DNA from: Bacillota bacterium
GTDB lineage: Bacteria; Bacillota; Bacilli; ZCTH02-B2
Direction: 5' to 3'
NCBI GenBank assembly: GCA_017577895.1
Contig: PKQY01000047.1
Coordinates: 1-14,826, forward strand
Length of the DNA: 14,826 nucleotides
Both the position numbers and the translations under genes were made by a program. Below are positions 14,669-14,826 of the stretch, in pieces. The notes beneath the pieces were generated by a model. The model was not told where the DNA came from. It was given only the letters and a program-made list of their open reading frames with translations, and ran no database searches. Position 1 is the stretch's first letter. Every line of letters begins with the position of its first letter.

Positions 14669-14703
14669 GTTGTCTTTTAAAACGTAGCAACAAATCCCGG
14701 CAC

Positions 14704-14746
14704 AAAAACAAAAAGCCCATGACACGGCAGGTGTCATGGGCTTTTT
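14704..14746 (-). terminator. rRNA operon terminator
   Basis: A perfect 16-bp stem, AAAAAGCCCATGACAC (14710-14725) with its complement at 14731-14746, around a 5-base loop. On the minus strand it runs into GTTTTT. It lies 18 bases beyond the 5S rRNA 3' end. With a TTTTTG end on the plus strand it could also stop plus-strand readthrough from the rpiR gene. Confidence 0.92.
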
Positions 14747-14763
14747 GCGGGAACGAATCAGCT

Positions 14764-14826
14764 GCCTGGCAACGTCCTACTCTCCCAGGGGCTCCCGCCC
14801 CAAGTACCATCGGCGCTGGAGGGCTT
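14764..14826 (-). rRNA. rrf: 5S ribosomal RNA, 3' part (cut by window end)
   Basis: The minus strand reads AGCGCCGATGGTACTTGGGG then GGGAGAGTAGGACGTTGCCA GGC, the conserved 3' part of bacterial 5S rRNA, with the loop D/E region and 3' strand visible. The 5' part and the rest of the rRNA operon lie beyond the right edge. The 3' end is placed at 14764 by comparison with the Bacillus 5S end GCCGCCAAGC and could be off by a base or two. Confidence 0.93.

Overview
The window looks like chromosomal DNA from a fairly GC-rich, low-GC-lineage Gram-positive (Bacillota, order Bacillales or a near relative such as Thermoactinomycetaceae). The evidence is a cluster of Bacillus-type genes (metI-metC, a YugN-like protein, a YtkL/UPF0173 hydrolase), strong AGGAGG-type ribosome binding sites, a lipobox-bearing transporter subunit and a Bacillus-like 5S rRNA 3' end. 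The exact genus cannot be read from the sequence. No phage, IS, CRISPR or defence genes were seen.

Layout. 1-231 (+): 3' end of an Hsp20 small heat-shock gene, closed by a bidirectional terminator. 298-1020 (-): heme-oxygenase-like di-iron enzyme (TenA/PqqC/CADD superfamily) with its own promoter. 1127-2062 (-): fumarylacetoacetate hydrolase family enzyme. 2138-6109 (-): a probable operon in the order metI, metC (4-bp overlap), 3-mercaptopyruvate-type sulfurtransferase, an unrecognised 49-residue protein and yugN, ending in a clear terminator. 6214-7188 (+): RluA-family pseudouridine synthase, divergent from metI across about 100 bp that contain a CTTGACA-N15-TGTCAAG dyad. 7222-7785 and 7959-8636 (-): DoxX-like membrane protein and UPF0173 metallo-hydrolase. 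8867-11965 (+): TAXI-type TRAP transporter (lipoprotein receptor plus fused DctQM permease). 12193-14466 (+): HemL-like class III aminotransferase followed by a MurR/RpiR regulator. 14710-14826 (-): rRNA-operon terminator and the 3' half of a 5S rRNA, so an rRNA operon converges on the regulator gene from the right.

How the genes fit together. metI and metC carry out transsulfuration from activated homoserine and cysteine via cystathionine to homocysteine. The sulfurtransferase immediately downstream fits sulfur trafficking from cysteine-derived mercaptopyruvate. On the right, the Na+-type TRAP-TAXI importer, the PLP enzyme and the RpiR regulator look like an uptake-and-catabolism module for an amino acid or similar small organic acid. 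The substrate cannot be assigned.

The most interesting regulatory signal is a pair of matching 16-bp dyads, TGAAA-N6-TTTCA, at 12015-12030 and 12162-12177. They bracket the aminotransferase promoter with centres 147 bp apart, and they may be operators for the adjacent RpiR protein. Nothing here is convincingly a wholly new system. The remaining findings are local oddities: an unusual metal-ligand spacing, a small orphan protein, intercistronic hairpins and short repeats.
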